Positions 1 through 8,539 of a DNA stretch of 64,000 nt are shown here, in pieces. A program made the translations under genes and the position numbers. The notes beneath the pieces were generated by a model. That model searched no databases and had not been told where the DNA came from. It saw nothing but the letters and a program-made list of their open reading frames with translations. This DNA comes from Tetragenococcus halophilus subsp. halophilus DSM 20339 (GTDB lineage Bacteria; Bacillota; Bacilli; Lactobacillales; Enterococcaceae). The DNA lies in NCBI RefSeq assembly GCF_003841405.1, contig NZ_PXYA01000002.1:62001-126000 (forward strand). Reading direction: 5' to 3'. Within the stretch, counting starts at the first letter, position 1; each line of letters starts with the position of its first letter.

Positions 1-529
1 CTTTTAAAATACGCATTCCTTTTTCGAAATCTTTCGTACCGGGAACAAATGTATAGCCTAACTTTTCGTATATTGCAATTGCAGGATAGTTCCATGTTTG
101 AGTGTGCAGCATTGCGGGTTGATCTGGATACAGCTCTTCTAAAAGTGCAGTCACCTTCACTGCCAGAAAGCTTGCTATTCCTTGTCTTTGTGCTTCTGGC
201 ATCACAGCTAGCCAATGAAACTAAGGACCGCCCTCTTTTGCCCACCAAGCCGTACATGTTGCAATTTTTTTACCCGAAGGATCTGTGACAAAAGTCATTC
301 TTTTTGTCAATTCATCTGGATAAGGGGAAAAGTTCTTTTGGAAATAGGTTTCTGCTTCTGACAAGTGATCAAATTCTCCCGCAGAAGTTTCAATAGCTTG
401 CCAATCCCTTTCATCCCCAGGAGTATAAAAACTAAATTGATAACCTTCTGGCAGTTGTCTATCTGGTAATGCTTGGGAAGTGCTTTTTTCCATTTGAAGT
501 TTAACATAAGGAATTGTTTTATCTATCAT
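1..529 (-). pseudogene. GNAT-family acetyltransferase, nonsense-interrupted and cut by window edge
   Basis: Read leftwards from the ATG at 529, the product begins MIDKTIPYVKLQ and is open to an in-frame TAG at 221-223. Past that stop the same frame continues without interruption to the window edge and encodes the usual GNAT C-terminal core: an RQGIA acetyl-CoA loop and the segment IAIYEKLGYTFVPG. The lesion is therefore a point nonsense change, not a frameshift. A related truncated copy lies at 23474-23788. GNAT enzymes move acetyl groups from acetyl-CoA to amines; the substrate cannot be told here. Start chosen at the ATG, with a purine-rich stretch upstream. The pseudogene call is strong if the TAG is real. 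Confidence 0.8.
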
Positions 530-603
530 TTTTCCTCTCTAACCCTCCTTGTTAATATAGTAACAAATACTTTTGATACTTCATACCTTGATTGAATAAA
601 CCA

Positions 604-612
604 TGTTATAAT
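604..612 (+). promoter_or_regulatory. Extended -10 promoter of the Fst-like toxin mRNA
   Basis: TGTTATAAT is a perfect extended -10 (TGnTATAAT), 37 bases ahead of the toxin start. No good -35 box is seen, as expected of extended -10 promoters. The same motif (CGTGTTATAAT) precedes the other small-toxin gene at 26570. Confidence 0.7.
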
Positions 613-648
613 ATTTTATGGCAACTGCCTCGAAAGGGGGTGACTCAG

Positions 649-732
649 TTGTACGAAATTGTCTCATTAATCATTGCCCCACTTTTTGTGGGTCTAGTAA
701 TCGCGCTAGTTAATCACTGGCTAGATGATTAG
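649..732 (+). CDS. Fst-like type I toxin, 27-residue membrane peptide
   Basis: The peptide starts MYEIVSLIIAPLFVGLV and ends HWLDD. This matches the Fst/Ldr-type toxins of enterococcal plasmid par loci: a short N-terminus, one membrane helix with the conserved IAPLFVGL core, then a short charged tail. Start is the TTG at 649, placed 7-9 bases after a near-perfect Shine-Dalgarno (AAAGGGGGTGA). An in-frame GTG at 640 lies inside the Shine-Dalgarno and is unlikely. Family members insert into the membrane from inside and are silenced by a small antisense-like RNA II. A matching RNA II candidate lies 560 bp downstream at 1290-1357. Function is inferred from sequence likeness; the family fit is good. 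Confidence 0.85.
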   Translation: MYEIVSLIIAPLFVGLVIALVNHWLDD

Positions 733-790
733 CAATGATTGAAACAGTTGCTTTTCTAGCTCCAACGCTGGAGTCACAACAGTGAAAAGA

Positions 791-822
791 AAAACTACCC
801 TATTGCCGTAGGGTAGTTTTTT
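791..822 (+). terminator. Terminator of the Fst-like toxin mRNA
   Basis: Stem CTACCCTA with its complement around loop TTGCCG, followed by a T run. The loop is identical on the + strand to the terminator at 1291-1318, so RNAs made from opposite strands would have complementary loops, as in par-type systems. Confidence 0.8.
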
Positions 823-999
823 GGTTTTAAAAGTTTAACTAATTACATAACGACACTCTAGCATAATACACTCGTTTTAAAATATGTACACAGCCACTTT
901 TTCTTAAGAATTTGAATCAGTACTTAAAACATAATACTATCTTTAAAAAAATATTTGTTTTTGAAAGCGGTCCTACTGATATATAAAACAAAAACTATT

Positions 1000-1248
1000 A
1001 TGAAGGAGAAAACACATAAAAAAATCTTCTTAACTTCATACTTTGCCGGAACACTAAAACAATTTCAATTATTTATTAAAGATAACGCAATTACAGATAA
1101 AGAGATCGTATATATTCACGTTGAAGAATATACGGACTATATTGATGAAGGCAAAGAAGCTTTAAAAGAACGAAACTTCATGCTGGATTCCATAAGTAAC
1201 AGCGAAGCTATTATCATAAATGATACAGTCTATGAAATTCTTAAATAA
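1000..1248 (+). pseudogene. Peptidase E-like (S51) fragment
   Basis: The segment KKIFLTSYFAGTLKQFQ is typical of the N-terminus of peptidase E-like proteins (type 1 glutamine-amidotransferase fold). The open frame stops after about 82 residues, long before the catalytic Ser of this family (over 200 residues), and its last 20 residues do not look like the family. A good AAGGAG lies at the normal distance from KKIFL, but no start codon is left there; only an ATG at 1000 upstream of it remains. It sits between the Fst toxin and its RNA II candidate, so it may be part of an insertion that split that locus. Confidence 0.6.
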
Positions 1249-1289
1249 ATATCTAACATTCAAATTTTAAAGTTAAAAATATACTACCT

Positions 1290-1357
1290 AAAAAAACCAC
1301 CCTATTGCCGTAGGGTGGCTTCCTGGTGACTCAGTTGCACATCAGTCTCATTTCGCA
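1290..1357 (-). ncRNA. RNA II-like antitoxin RNA of the Fst locus
   Basis: On the minus strand a TGCTATAAT extended -10 (complement at 1363-1368) would start an RNA of about 65 nt. It ends at a terminator, stem CCACCCTA with loop CGGCAA and a T run. It contains the complement of GGTGACTCAGTTG and GTCTCATT, both present at the start of the toxin mRNA (639-670), and a loop complementary to the toxin terminator loop. Size, antisense repeats and shared terminator match RNA II of par systems. Confidence 0.7.
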
Positions 1358-1562
1358 AACTTATTATAGCATATAGATTAAAAAATGTACATATTTTGTA
1401 CGCTTTCACCTACGTATTTACTTTGCCTTAAAAATTTGAGCTATTTTCTCATTGGTTGGAAGAAAAGGATAAAGACGATTGATAACAAGTTGCCGTCCAA
1501 CTGCACACGTTAGCCCATATCAACAGTTAACCCGATCTTTATTCCCCTTGTTAACAAACTTT

Positions 1563-2789
1563 TTAGTGCACTTCAACAATATCGGAGGTAGTATAAGCTT
1601 CTTTCCGTAAAGCTGGAATACTCATCATCGCAATAAAACTCATGATATACAAACTCGCGATAAACAGCATGACTTGAGATACACCTGCGTTATCTAAGAT
1701 AAAGCCGATCACAACCGATGAGAAGCCGCCCACAGCACGGCCAACATTTAAAATGGTGTTATTAGCAATCGTACGAATATGATGAGGATACAGTTTTGTA
1801 CAGATAGCACCGTATCCTGAAAACATGCCATTGACAAAAAATCCCATCATTGCACCACCCAGTAGTAAGGTAGTCATTGAATTCACATAAGTAAAGGCAT
1901 AAACTGACAACATTGAACAGATCAAAAAGATACCATAAGCAAGTCGTGGTCCGAAATAGTCCAAGATATTCCCAAAGACCAACATACCCACACACATCCC
2001 TAAGATAGTTGAAATCATCCATAGGTTATCACTGGCCTCAATTCCTAAAGAACGTTGCATCATCGTCGGTAACCAGTTCATTAAACCGAAATAACCCGCG
2101 ATTTGTACCGTAGTCATAAGCATCAATGCTAGTGTTTGATGCGTCCGTTTCTTATTAGCGAAGAGTTCTTTGATCGAGACTTTTTCTTTCTTATCGGAAG
2201 TGATTTTTGCCCCACGATCGGTAACGTTTTTTTCATCAACCGCAAAGTGCATCCAAGCTACCAGTAGCACTGGCAATAGACCAAACAAGAACAAACCTTT
2301 CCAGCCAAAAATAGGAGCGATCAATCCTGCCAGCAGTGCTGCTCCAATCGAGCCCAACTGACCCATAATACCATTTAATGAACTAACGCGTCCCATTTTG
2401 TTACTAGGCACAATGCCGCCCATAATCGAAATAGCCACACCATACTCACCACCAACACCGATTCCTGCGATAAAACGCATCAAATATAGATAACCTAGAC
2501 TTTCGGTAAAGAAAATCATCCCCGTTGCAACCGAAAAAACAAGAATTGTCGATTTGAAGACAGTAAATTTATTATAACGGTCCGCTAAAACGCCAAAAAC
2601 CAGGCCCCCAGCCAGCATTCCTAAATTAGTAATGGTAGAAATCCATCCACCTTCGACACCACTTAAACCTAGGTGCGCCATGATTGATCCCAGCGTAAAT
2701 GACAAAAACATCACATTTAAATCATCTAATCCTGAAGCAAAAATGGAAGCAAAAAGGGCTTTTTTATCGTTTGCTTTCAATTGATTCAT
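1563..2789 (-). CDS. Major facilitator superfamily transporter
   Basis: 408 residues, the usual MFS length, with about 12 hydrophobic segments. Loop 2-3 carries the MFS signature GVLADRYNKF near residue 65, and helix 4 carries RFIAGIGVGGEYGVA, a pattern typical of the sugar/aromatic-acid:H+ symporter branch. A charged central loop (about 190-215) separates the two six-helix halves. The substrate cannot be told from sequence; no catabolic neighbour helps. Start ATG at 2789 follows AAGGAGAG at good spacing. The transcript begins near 3028 and carries a leader with a terminator (next entry), so expression is probably controlled by attenuation. Confidence 0.85.
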   Translation of the reverse strand: MNQLKANDKKALFASIFASGLDDLNVMFLSFTLGSIMAHLGLSGVEGGWISTITNLGMLAGGLVFGVLADRYNKFTVFKSTILVFSVATGMIFFTESLGYLYLMRFIAGIGVGGEYGVAISIMGGIVPSNKMGRVSSLNGIMGQLGSIGAALLAGLIAPIFGWKGLFLFGLLPVLLVAWMHFAVDEKNVTDRGAKITSDKKEKVSIKELFANKKRTHQTLALMLMTTVQIAGYFGLMNWLPTMMQRSLGIEASDNLWMISTILGMCVGMLVFGNILDYFGPRLAYGIFLICSMLSVYAFTYVNSMTTLLLGGAMMGFFVNGMFSGYGAICTKLYPHHIRTIANNTILNVGRAVGGFSSVVIGFILDNAGVSQVMLFIASLYIMSFIAMMSIPALRKEAYTTSDIVEVH

Positions 2790-2883
2790 TTGAACTCTCC
2801 TTAATGTGTGCTCTCAGTCACACTTTATTAATTGTTTGATGCATCGACCTGCTTCAATTTTGTCCAACCATCTCCTTTTACCT

Positions 2884-3062
2884 ATAAAAAAAGACCAACA
2901 AGCCGAATGCCTGCTGATCGCAAAAAGAATGTGTTTTAAGACACTACCACATAATTACACATGGGGCAGTTTTCCGATTATGACATTCTTCCATGCATCG
3001 CAGTACACGGTTAAAGAAATTTAACTTGATATAAGTTTAGAGAAGTTTTTGGGTTTTGTCAA
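2884..3062 (-). promoter_or_regulatory. Structured leader with promoter and intrinsic terminator ahead of the MFS gene
   Basis: Promoter on the minus strand: TTGACA (3057-3062), 17-bp gap, TAAACT (3034-3039). The roughly 240-nt leader contains AAGAATGT and its exact complement ACATTCTT closing a domain of about 50 nt, which holds a hairpin ACTGCC/GGTAGT and CAUAAU/AUUAUG pairing that could form a pseudoknot. A GU-rich terminator follows (GATCAGCAGG with CTTGTTGGTC, then TTTTTTT; 2887-2914), still upstream of the MFS start. This is the layout of a riboswitch or attenuator. No known ligand class was recognised. Confidence 0.6.
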
Positions 3063-3242
3063 ACTTTTTTTTAATAAAGATGCGACTGAAAGTGAAAAAT
3101 CTACGCAAGTTTTTATATACTAACGTAGATTCTCAATCTTTAAAACCAACAAAATATAAGTCTTGCTAAGAATATATAATACGAGTTTTTCAGAAGCTAG
3201 ATTTTAACAAAGCTTAGCGCTTTTTACTAACATCCAATTTTA

Positions 3243-4406
3243 TTATGCATTAAAATTAGGTCGCAAAACGTTATTAAAGTCTGTAAAATTACTTTGTTTT
3301 TCATAAGGTACAAAAAACTCTGATTCAATTGAAAACATTTCTTCTAATAATGATCTTTCTACTTGAAAGTGTTCTTCAATACTTTGCAAATCAGTAATAT
3401 GGTTGTTTAGAATCATATGAAAAATACTGCGAATTTTTCCTGGACGCTTTAAGGCAATTTCTCTATCCAATGGTTCTTCTAACTTATAATCGTTTAAAGA
3501 AATTTGACGGTAAAAATAGCTATGTTGTTTTGGTGTCAAAAAACCTAATTTATAAGCTCGCATTTCAAGCGCTTGAATGGAAACATGATACTTTAATTTT
3601 AAAGGAATATAACTATCAGGATTAGAAATCTTTTTTATTCCTTCAAACTCTTTTTTCACAGTTTGAGCAGGCAAAAGAAAACATGAAGCAAAATAATCTG
3701 CTTCTCTTTCTACTTGAGCGCGCTCGTTATTTTCTAACATTAAAAAATCTACATGAGCATGCAACAATAAATGACCTAGTTCATGTGCTAAATCGAAATT
3801 TCTTCTAACAGCTGATTTTTTAATTCCTAAAACGATCACAGGAACATCCTTTGTAGACCAAGCACTATAAGCATCTGCTTTACCACCTACGTTTTTCTCC
3901 AGAACATGAATGCCTGATTTTTCCAGTGATAATAAAAGATTGCCATTATCGGGACAAATATTTAAAAACTCACGAGCAAGAACAGCTGTCTTCTTTATAG
4001 CTGCATTCGTCAATTCACTAGGCAAATGCTCTATAACTTTTTTTCTCAAAGTGATTAAGGTTGTAGGCGGAATATTTAAAAAGCCTTCTAAGTAGTGGAT
4101 TATTTCTGCAACGAAATTTAAATAGACAACTTCACTGTTCGTTTTTTTTCGAGAAACAACATCTGCTTTACGGTAAGCAATATTATTCTCTGGAAATGTT
4201 TGTGTAACAGTTGATTGCTCAAAGAAAAAAGATGATTTCACCTGCAAAATATTTTTTAATTGCAAAACATTTTCAAAAGACGGCTCAGTCATTTGTTTTT
4301 CAAATTGCCAAATAGACTGCTCAGTTACATTTAATCTTTCCCCAAGCTCCTTACGAGAAAGACCGTGTAACATGCGAGCTAATTGTAAACTTTTCCCGTA
4401 AAACAT
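3243..4406 (-). CDS. XRE-family regulator fused to ImmA/IrrE metallopeptidase
   Basis: 387 residues. The N-terminal 60 form a helix-turn-helix (GLSRKELGERLNVTEQSIWQ). The centre holds the zinc-peptidase motif HELGH within DLAHELGHLLLHAH (about residue 205) and a downstream E in READYFASCFLLP, the third zinc ligand region. The remaining C-terminus is of the kind seen in repressor/antitoxin proteins of this fold. Such proteins bind their own operator and can be cleaved or cleave partners; many pair with an upstream gene. The neighbour at 4434-5159 is 27 bp upstream in the same direction, so the two form an operon. Role as antitoxin or stress regulator is inference. Confidence 0.85.
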   Translation of the reverse strand: MFYGKSLQLARMLHGLSRKELGERLNVTEQSIWQFEKQMTEPSFENVLQLKNILQVKSSFFFEQSTVTQTFPENNIAYRKADVVSRKKTNSEVVYLNFVAEIIHYLEGFLNIPPTTLITLRKKVIEHLPSELTNAAIKKTAVLAREFLNICPDNGNLLLSLEKSGIHVLEKNVGGKADAYSAWSTKDVPVIVLGIKKSAVRRNFDLAHELGHLLLHAHVDFLMLENNERAQVEREADYFASCFLLPAQTVKKEFEGIKKISNPDSYIPLKLKYHVSIQALEMRAYKLGFLTPKQHSYFYRQISLNDYKLEEPLDREIALKRPGKIRSIFHMILNNHITDLQSIEEHFQVERSLLEEMFSIESEFFVPYEKQSNFTDFNNVLRPNFNA

Positions 4407-4433
4407 TATTTTCTTCCCCTTTTATCTATAAAG

Positions 4434-5159
4434 CTACTCATCGGAAGCTTCTTTTTCTTCTTTTGGTACTGTATAAGGATAATCATAAAGATTACCTGCC
4501 ACGATTTCCTCGTCTCCAACCACTGCAGAGTATTCATCTTCCTCTATATTAACAGTGGAGCTTTGTAAATAAGATGACAAATTTTGAATCTCATGTAGCT
4601 CCTTTATTTCATCGTCAGGCAAAACTAGCGATACAGATTCAATGACTTTTTCTGCGCTAGTTCGATATACAATAATATAAAAGCTGTCGTATTGTGTTAA
4701 GTCTTTCTCAGAAATAGCGTCTTCTGCTAACGGTAAGGCTAATTGAACAAAAGAATTAGTTAATTCCCTTTCTCCCTTATAAATGGAGTCAAGCTTTGCC
4801 TCATTGATCTTTGCGTAATCAGATAAATACTGACTCGTTTTCTCTTGTTTATTCTTGGAAAAAGTCTGCTGTAAACGAAAATCATTTTTTATAATAAGAA
4901 GAGAAGGTTTACTTTTATTAAGTGTAAATTCTAAATACTGCCAACTTTGTCCAGCTGTCTTTTTCTTGTATTCCATAAAGTCTGACACGTTTTTGGCAAT
5001 CCCATCATCAATAAAATTTCCTCTTGTAAATGCAAACGCAGCTGAAACCTTTAGTCTATTTCTCATTTCCCTGCGAAGTTCCAAATATTCTTTGTAGCCA
5101 TTTAATAACCCATCCACTACTGCTTGTGCTTGCTTTTCATTTAAAACTGTCCCTTCCAT
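4434..5159 (-). CDS. Conserved protein paired with the XRE/ImmA regulator
   Basis: 241 residues from the ATG at 5159, chosen because GGAGG lies 8 bases upstream; the earlier ATG at 5174 overlaps that Shine-Dalgarno. The protein is soluble and charged, with no signal peptide. It has an acidic tail (PKEEKEASDE) and a central stretch that reads like a beta-rich domain (SWQYLEFTLNKSKPSLLIIK). It recalls the DUF5986-type partners that sit beside XRE/ImmA repressor genes, a recollection that cannot be confirmed here. A TATAAT (complement at 5192-5197) precedes it. As the first gene of a two-gene unit with a metallopeptidase-regulator it is a candidate toxin or stress effector; function unknown. Confidence 0.65.
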   Translation of the reverse strand: MEGTVLNEKQAQAVVDGLLNGYKEYLELRREMRNRLKVSAAFAFTRGNFIDDGIAKNVSDFMEYKKKTAGQSWQYLEFTLNKSKPSLLIIKNDFRLQQTFSKNKQEKTSQYLSDYAKINEAKLDSIYKGERELTNSFVQLALPLAEDAISEKDLTQYDSFYIIVYRTSAEKVIESVSLVLPDDEIKELHEIQNLSSYLQSSTVNIEEDEYSAVVGDEEIVAGNLYDYPYTVPKEEKEASDE

Positions 5160-5389
5160 TAGCTTTGCCTCCATCTATCTGTATTTCATTTATTATATAC
5201 TATTAATTTTATAATTTAAACCAAAGAGTACAAAAAAGTGATATTTTTTAAAGTGAACTATGATAAGTACCATATTCATATAAATATCACTGGATGACTC
5301 CCTTTATCAAGAAATTTCTGTAAACTTACTTTCGTTACACTACCTTTTTTGCAAGTTTAAAATTTTAGTTTTGTTACTATATGTGTCAA

Positions 5390-5490
5390 TTTTACTTTCA
5401 ATTTAGTAAGTAAAAACGCCTTAGAAACATAATAATTGATTAATACTTTGAAACTATGGTAATTTTTACTTATCACCTGATAAGTAAAAA
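5390..5490 (+). promoter_or_regulatory. Twin operators ahead of crtNM
   Basis: Two palindromes share one geometry: TTTTACTT, 10 bases, AAGTAAAA. The first is at 5390-5415, the second at 5464-5489. The second is longer, with perfect 12-bp arms from 5463 to 5490 around ACCT. Their centres are 74 bp apart. Size and symmetry suit a TetR-family dimer, and a TetR-type gene closes this operon (7927-8466). Confidence 0.7.
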
Positions 5491-5566
5491 AATCCTGAAA
5501 TATATAGTTGATTTTTAAACTTATGTATAAAACGTGAAAAACAATGCTGTTAAAAAGGGAGAAAAA

Positions 5567-7063
5567 ATGGAAAAAATAGTTGTAATAGGCGCAGGGGGTG
5601 CGGGATTGTCCGCAGCGGTTCGTTTACAAAAATTAGGCTACAATGTGCACTTATATGAAAAAGAAACACAAGTCGGCGGGAAAATGAATCAAATCAAACA
5701 GAAGGGTTTTACTTTTGATATAGGACCTACCATTGTGATGATGCCAGAAATTTATCAGGAAATTTTTACATTTTGCAAAAGAGATCCAGAAGAATATATC
5801 CCTATGAAAAAAGTCGAACCTATGTTGGAATTGTTTTTTCGTGAGGACGCTCCTTTATTATTTTCTAGTGATTTAACCGAATTAACCAAAACCTTAGAAG
5901 CCATTTCCGAAGAAGAAGCGCAAGGCTATTTTCATTTTTTAGCTGATATCTATAAACGATATACAATTGCCAAAAAGCATTTTATTACCCAATCTTTTCG
6001 TGGTTTTTGGGATTTTTATAATCCAAAATCCTTATACGCAGGGTTACGTTTAAGGACCTTTAACGATGCTTACTCTTCTATTTCAAAATTTGTCAAAGAC
6101 GATCGTCTTAGAAAGTCACTCGCCTTTCAAACCTTATACATCGGTGTTTCTCCTTATCAAAGTCCTTCATTATACACCATGATACCAATGATTGAACTAT
6201 TTTATGGTATTCATTTTATCAAAGGCGGAATGTACACATTAGCTACATCCTTAGATCGCCTTTTTGCTGAATTAGGTGGCAAGCGTCATTATGCAACACC
6301 TATAGAAGAAATCGTCATTGAAAATAAAGTAACTACAGGAATTAAGGTAAACGGCGAATTCGTAGCCGCAGATGCCGTAGTCTGTGGCGCAGATTTTCCT
6401 TACGCAATGGAAAAATTGATTCCTGATGAAAACAAGCGCGGAAAATATAGCAATAAAAAAATTGCCGCGATGGATTATTCTTGCTCATGTTTTCTACTTT
6501 ATTTGGGATTAGATAAAAAATACCCTGAAAGCACCCTGCACAGCATTTATTTTGCAGATGATTTCAAGAAAAATATTGATGATCTATTTGATAATGGCGT
6601 GTTACCTTCGGATCCATCTTTTTATCTATATCGTCCATCCTTAATGGATGAGACATTAGCACCCAAAGGTCAAGAAGGATTATACGTCTTAGTCCCGGTA
6701 CCAGAGTTATCCAAATATCAAGATTGGTCGCCAAAAGCAACAAAAGGCTTTCGTGACCAAATCATTCACTTGATCAAGGAACGTTCAGTTTTTAATGATA
6801 TTGACGAACATATTGTAATGGAAGCTTGTTTTACACCTAAAGAGTTTGAGCGAAAATTTAACGCCTACTATGGCGCAACATTCGGTTTGAAGCCCACCTT
6901 AGCTCAGAGTAACTACTACCGGCCGCATAATAAATTTGATTATGCAGACCGTTTGTATTTCTGTGGTAGTAGTGTGCATCCGGGTGCAGGCGTTCCCATT
7001 GTGATGCAAAGTGCCAAACTGGCAGTAGAGGAGCTGATAAGAGATGATAATGAAGCCAACTGA
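5567..7063 (+). CDS. crtN: 4,4'-diapophytoene desaturase
   Basis: 498 residues, normal for CrtN. The FAD-binding Rossmann motif VVIGAGGAGLSAAVRLQKLG opens the protein. The C-terminal desaturase signature follows: YFCGSSVHPGAGVPIVMQSAK. The enzyme desaturates the C30 carotenoid precursor made by CrtM to yellow diaponeurosporene-type pigments. Start is the ATG at 5567 with AAAGGGAG 7 bases before; a longer frame from GTG 5534 lacks a ribosome site. It overlaps crtM by 20 bp, so the genes are translationally coupled. Twin TetR-like operators lie just upstream. Carotenoids in such bacteria protect membranes against oxidants. Confidence 0.92.
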   Translation: MEKIVVIGAGGAGLSAAVRLQKLGYNVHLYEKETQVGGKMNQIKQKGFTFDIGPTIVMMPEIYQEIFTFCKRDPEEYIPMKKVEPMLELFFREDAPLLFSSDLTELTKTLEAISEEEAQGYFHFLADIYKRYTIAKKHFITQSFRGFWDFYNPKSLYAGLRLRTFNDAYSSISKFVKDDRLRKSLAFQTLYIGVSPYQSPSLYTMIPMIELFYGIHFIKGGMYTLATSLDRLFAELGGKRHYATPIEEIVIENKVTTGIKVNGEFVAADAVVCGADFPYAMEKLIPDENKRGKYSNKKIAAMDYSCSCFLLYLGLDKKYPESTLHSIYFADDFKKNIDDLFDNGVLPSDPSFYLYRPSLMDETLAPKGQEGLYVLVPVPELSKYQDWSPKATKGFRDQIIHLIKERSVFNDIDEHIVMEACFTPKEFERKFNAYYGATFGLKPTLAQSNYYRPHNKFDYADRLYFCGSSVHPGAGVPIVMQSAKLAVEELIRDDNEAN

Positions 7064-7910
7064 TAATTTCAAAAAACGAAAGAAAGAATTTGATTATTGT
7101 GAAAAGATCATTCAACGACATTCAAAATCTTTTTATGCCGCATTTTCTCAACTTCCAAAAAAGAAAGCTCAAAGCATTTATGCCATTTATGCCTTTTGCC
7201 GAATGGCGGATGATATCGTAGATGAAAAAAAAGATGCAGAACAACTACAAGAATTGTTTCAACAATTAGCAGCCTTTGAAGCAGGGAATGTTCCGAATGA
7301 GCCTACTTGGTTAGCCTTAGAAGTAGTATTTAAGGAATTTCCAATGGATATTCGCCCGTTTTATGACATGTTAGTGGGACAGCGAATGGACCTTAATTTC
7401 CAACAACCCCAAACTTGGCAAGAGCTATCAGAATACGCCTACTATGTCGCGGGTAGTGTTGGCCTCATGTTATTGCCTGTTTTATCAGACAAAACAGATC
7501 AGATTATTCCCCACGCTAAAAGACTAGGTGAAGCGATGCAATTAACAAATATCTTACGAGACATTGGCGAAGACCTTTACATTGGAAGGATTTATTTACC
7601 TCAAAAAGAAATGCAGCGCTATAATGTCACAATGGAAGATTTAAAAAAACAAAAAGTTACACAAAATTTCATTGAATTATGGGAATCTATAGCAAAGTAT
7701 GCCGAAAAACTTTACCAAAAATCCTTGAACATGATGCCTTATATAAAAAAAGATGCACGTCAACCTTTGCTAAGTGCTATAATAATTTATGCAGAATTAT
7801 TACCAGAAATCAGACGAAACCAATACGACGTTTTCAACAAAAGACAAGCGGTGAGCACCCGAAAAAAATTGGAATTAATACGAACGATAGAAGGTAATGT
7901 AGAAAACTAA
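7044..7910 (+). CDS. crtM: Dehydrosqualene (4,4'-diapophytoene) synthase
   Basis: 288 residues, usual for CrtM. It has both prenyl-synthase Asp-rich motifs: ADDIVDEKKD (about 53) and LRDIGEDLYIGRIYLP (about 170). These bind Mg-diphosphate of two farnesyl diphosphates, which are joined head to head. The start at 7044 sits inside the end of crtN with GAGGAG 8 bases upstream; ATG 7050 is a possible alternative. The product feeds CrtN, the previous gene. A TetR-type regulator gene follows after 16 bp, so three genes share a transcript ending at the hairpin at 8488. Confidence 0.92.
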   Translation: MIMKPTDNFKKRKKEFDYCEKIIQRHSKSFYAAFSQLPKKKAQSIYAIYAFCRMADDIVDEKKDAEQLQELFQQLAAFEAGNVPNEPTWLALEVVFKEFPMDIRPFYDMLVGQRMDLNFQQPQTWQELSEYAYYVAGSVGLMLLPVLSDKTDQIIPHAKRLGEAMQLTNILRDIGEDLYIGRIYLPQKEMQRYNVTMEDLKKQKVTQNFIELWESIAKYAEKLYQKSLNMMPYIKKDARQPLLSAIIIYAELLPEIRRNQYDVFNKRQAVSTRKKLELIRTIEGNVEN

Positions 7911-7926
7911 AAGCTTAGGTGACTTT

Positions 7927-8466
7927 ATGTATGAAAAAATCTTAGATATAGCAGAACAACTATTTATGACCCAAGGATATCAAGCAACATCTACGAGACA
8001 AATCACAGAACTATTAGGAGTAACCCAACCTACAATTTACTATCATTTTAAGAAAAAAGAAGATATTTATTATGCTGTGATGTTGCGTTTATCCAAAGAC
8101 ATAGAGCAAAATTTAACAAAGATTGTTTGTGATTCAACACCTGATTTAGAAAGAAAATTAATAACAATGGTAGAATTTTTGAAGAAGAAACATCCTTTTA
8201 ATTTCTTTGTCATGATGCACGATGTCCAACACTCTTTGCCTAAAGAAATGACGACAAAACTCTATCAACTTTTTTCAAATTCTTATAAAGCACCTTTTGT
8301 TCGCTTATTAACAGAAAACAGCCCGAAACTACGTGAATCTGTTAATATCGAATTTGCGGTTAGCCAGCTATTTATTTTAATGGCATCTTATTTAGATAAC
8401 ACGAACCCCAAAGACAATATTTCGGAAATGATTGATTTATATCTACATGGAATATATAGAACTTAG
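7927..8466 (+). CDS. TetR-family repressor, probable regulator of crtNM
   Basis: 179 residues with an N-terminal TetR helix-turn-helix (TRQITELLGVTQPTIYYHF, residues 22-40) and a ligand-binding C-terminus that differs from named families. It is the third gene of the crtN-crtM unit, and matched palindromes lie ahead of crtN, so autoregulation of the operon is the simplest reading. The start ATG at 7927 follows a weak TTAGGTGA. The inducer is unknown. Linking protein to operators is inference from position and symmetry. Confidence 0.8.
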   Translation: MYEKILDIAEQLFMTQGYQATSTRQITELLGVTQPTIYYHFKKKEDIYYAVMLRLSKDIEQNLTKIVCDSTPDLERKLITMVEFLKKKHPFNFFVMMHDVQHSLPKEMTTKLYQLFSNSYKAPFVRLLTENSPKLRESVNIEFAVSQLFILMASYLDNTNPKDNISEMIDLYLHGIYRT

Positions 8467-8487
8467 TGCAAAATAGACAAAAAAACT

Positions 8488-8538
8488 AGAACAATCTGAC
8501 ATCGATAGAATAATGGTGTCTTAGATTGTTCTTTTTTA
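8488..8538 (+). terminator. Terminator of crtNM-tetR
   Basis: Perfect 10-bp stem AGAACAATCT/AGATTGTTCT with inner GACA/TGTC pairing, followed by TTTTTT. Confidence 0.85.
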
Positions 8539-8539
8539 T

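Noticed and set aside
1762..2022. 86-codon frame inside the MFS gene
   Set aside because: Out-of-frame shadow with many Cys/Tyr and no initiation signal.
2884..3030. Known riboswitch classes (purine, preQ1, T-box, fluoride, guanidine) for the MFS leader
   Set aside because: None of their conserved cores could be matched; only the generic attenuator layout is supported.
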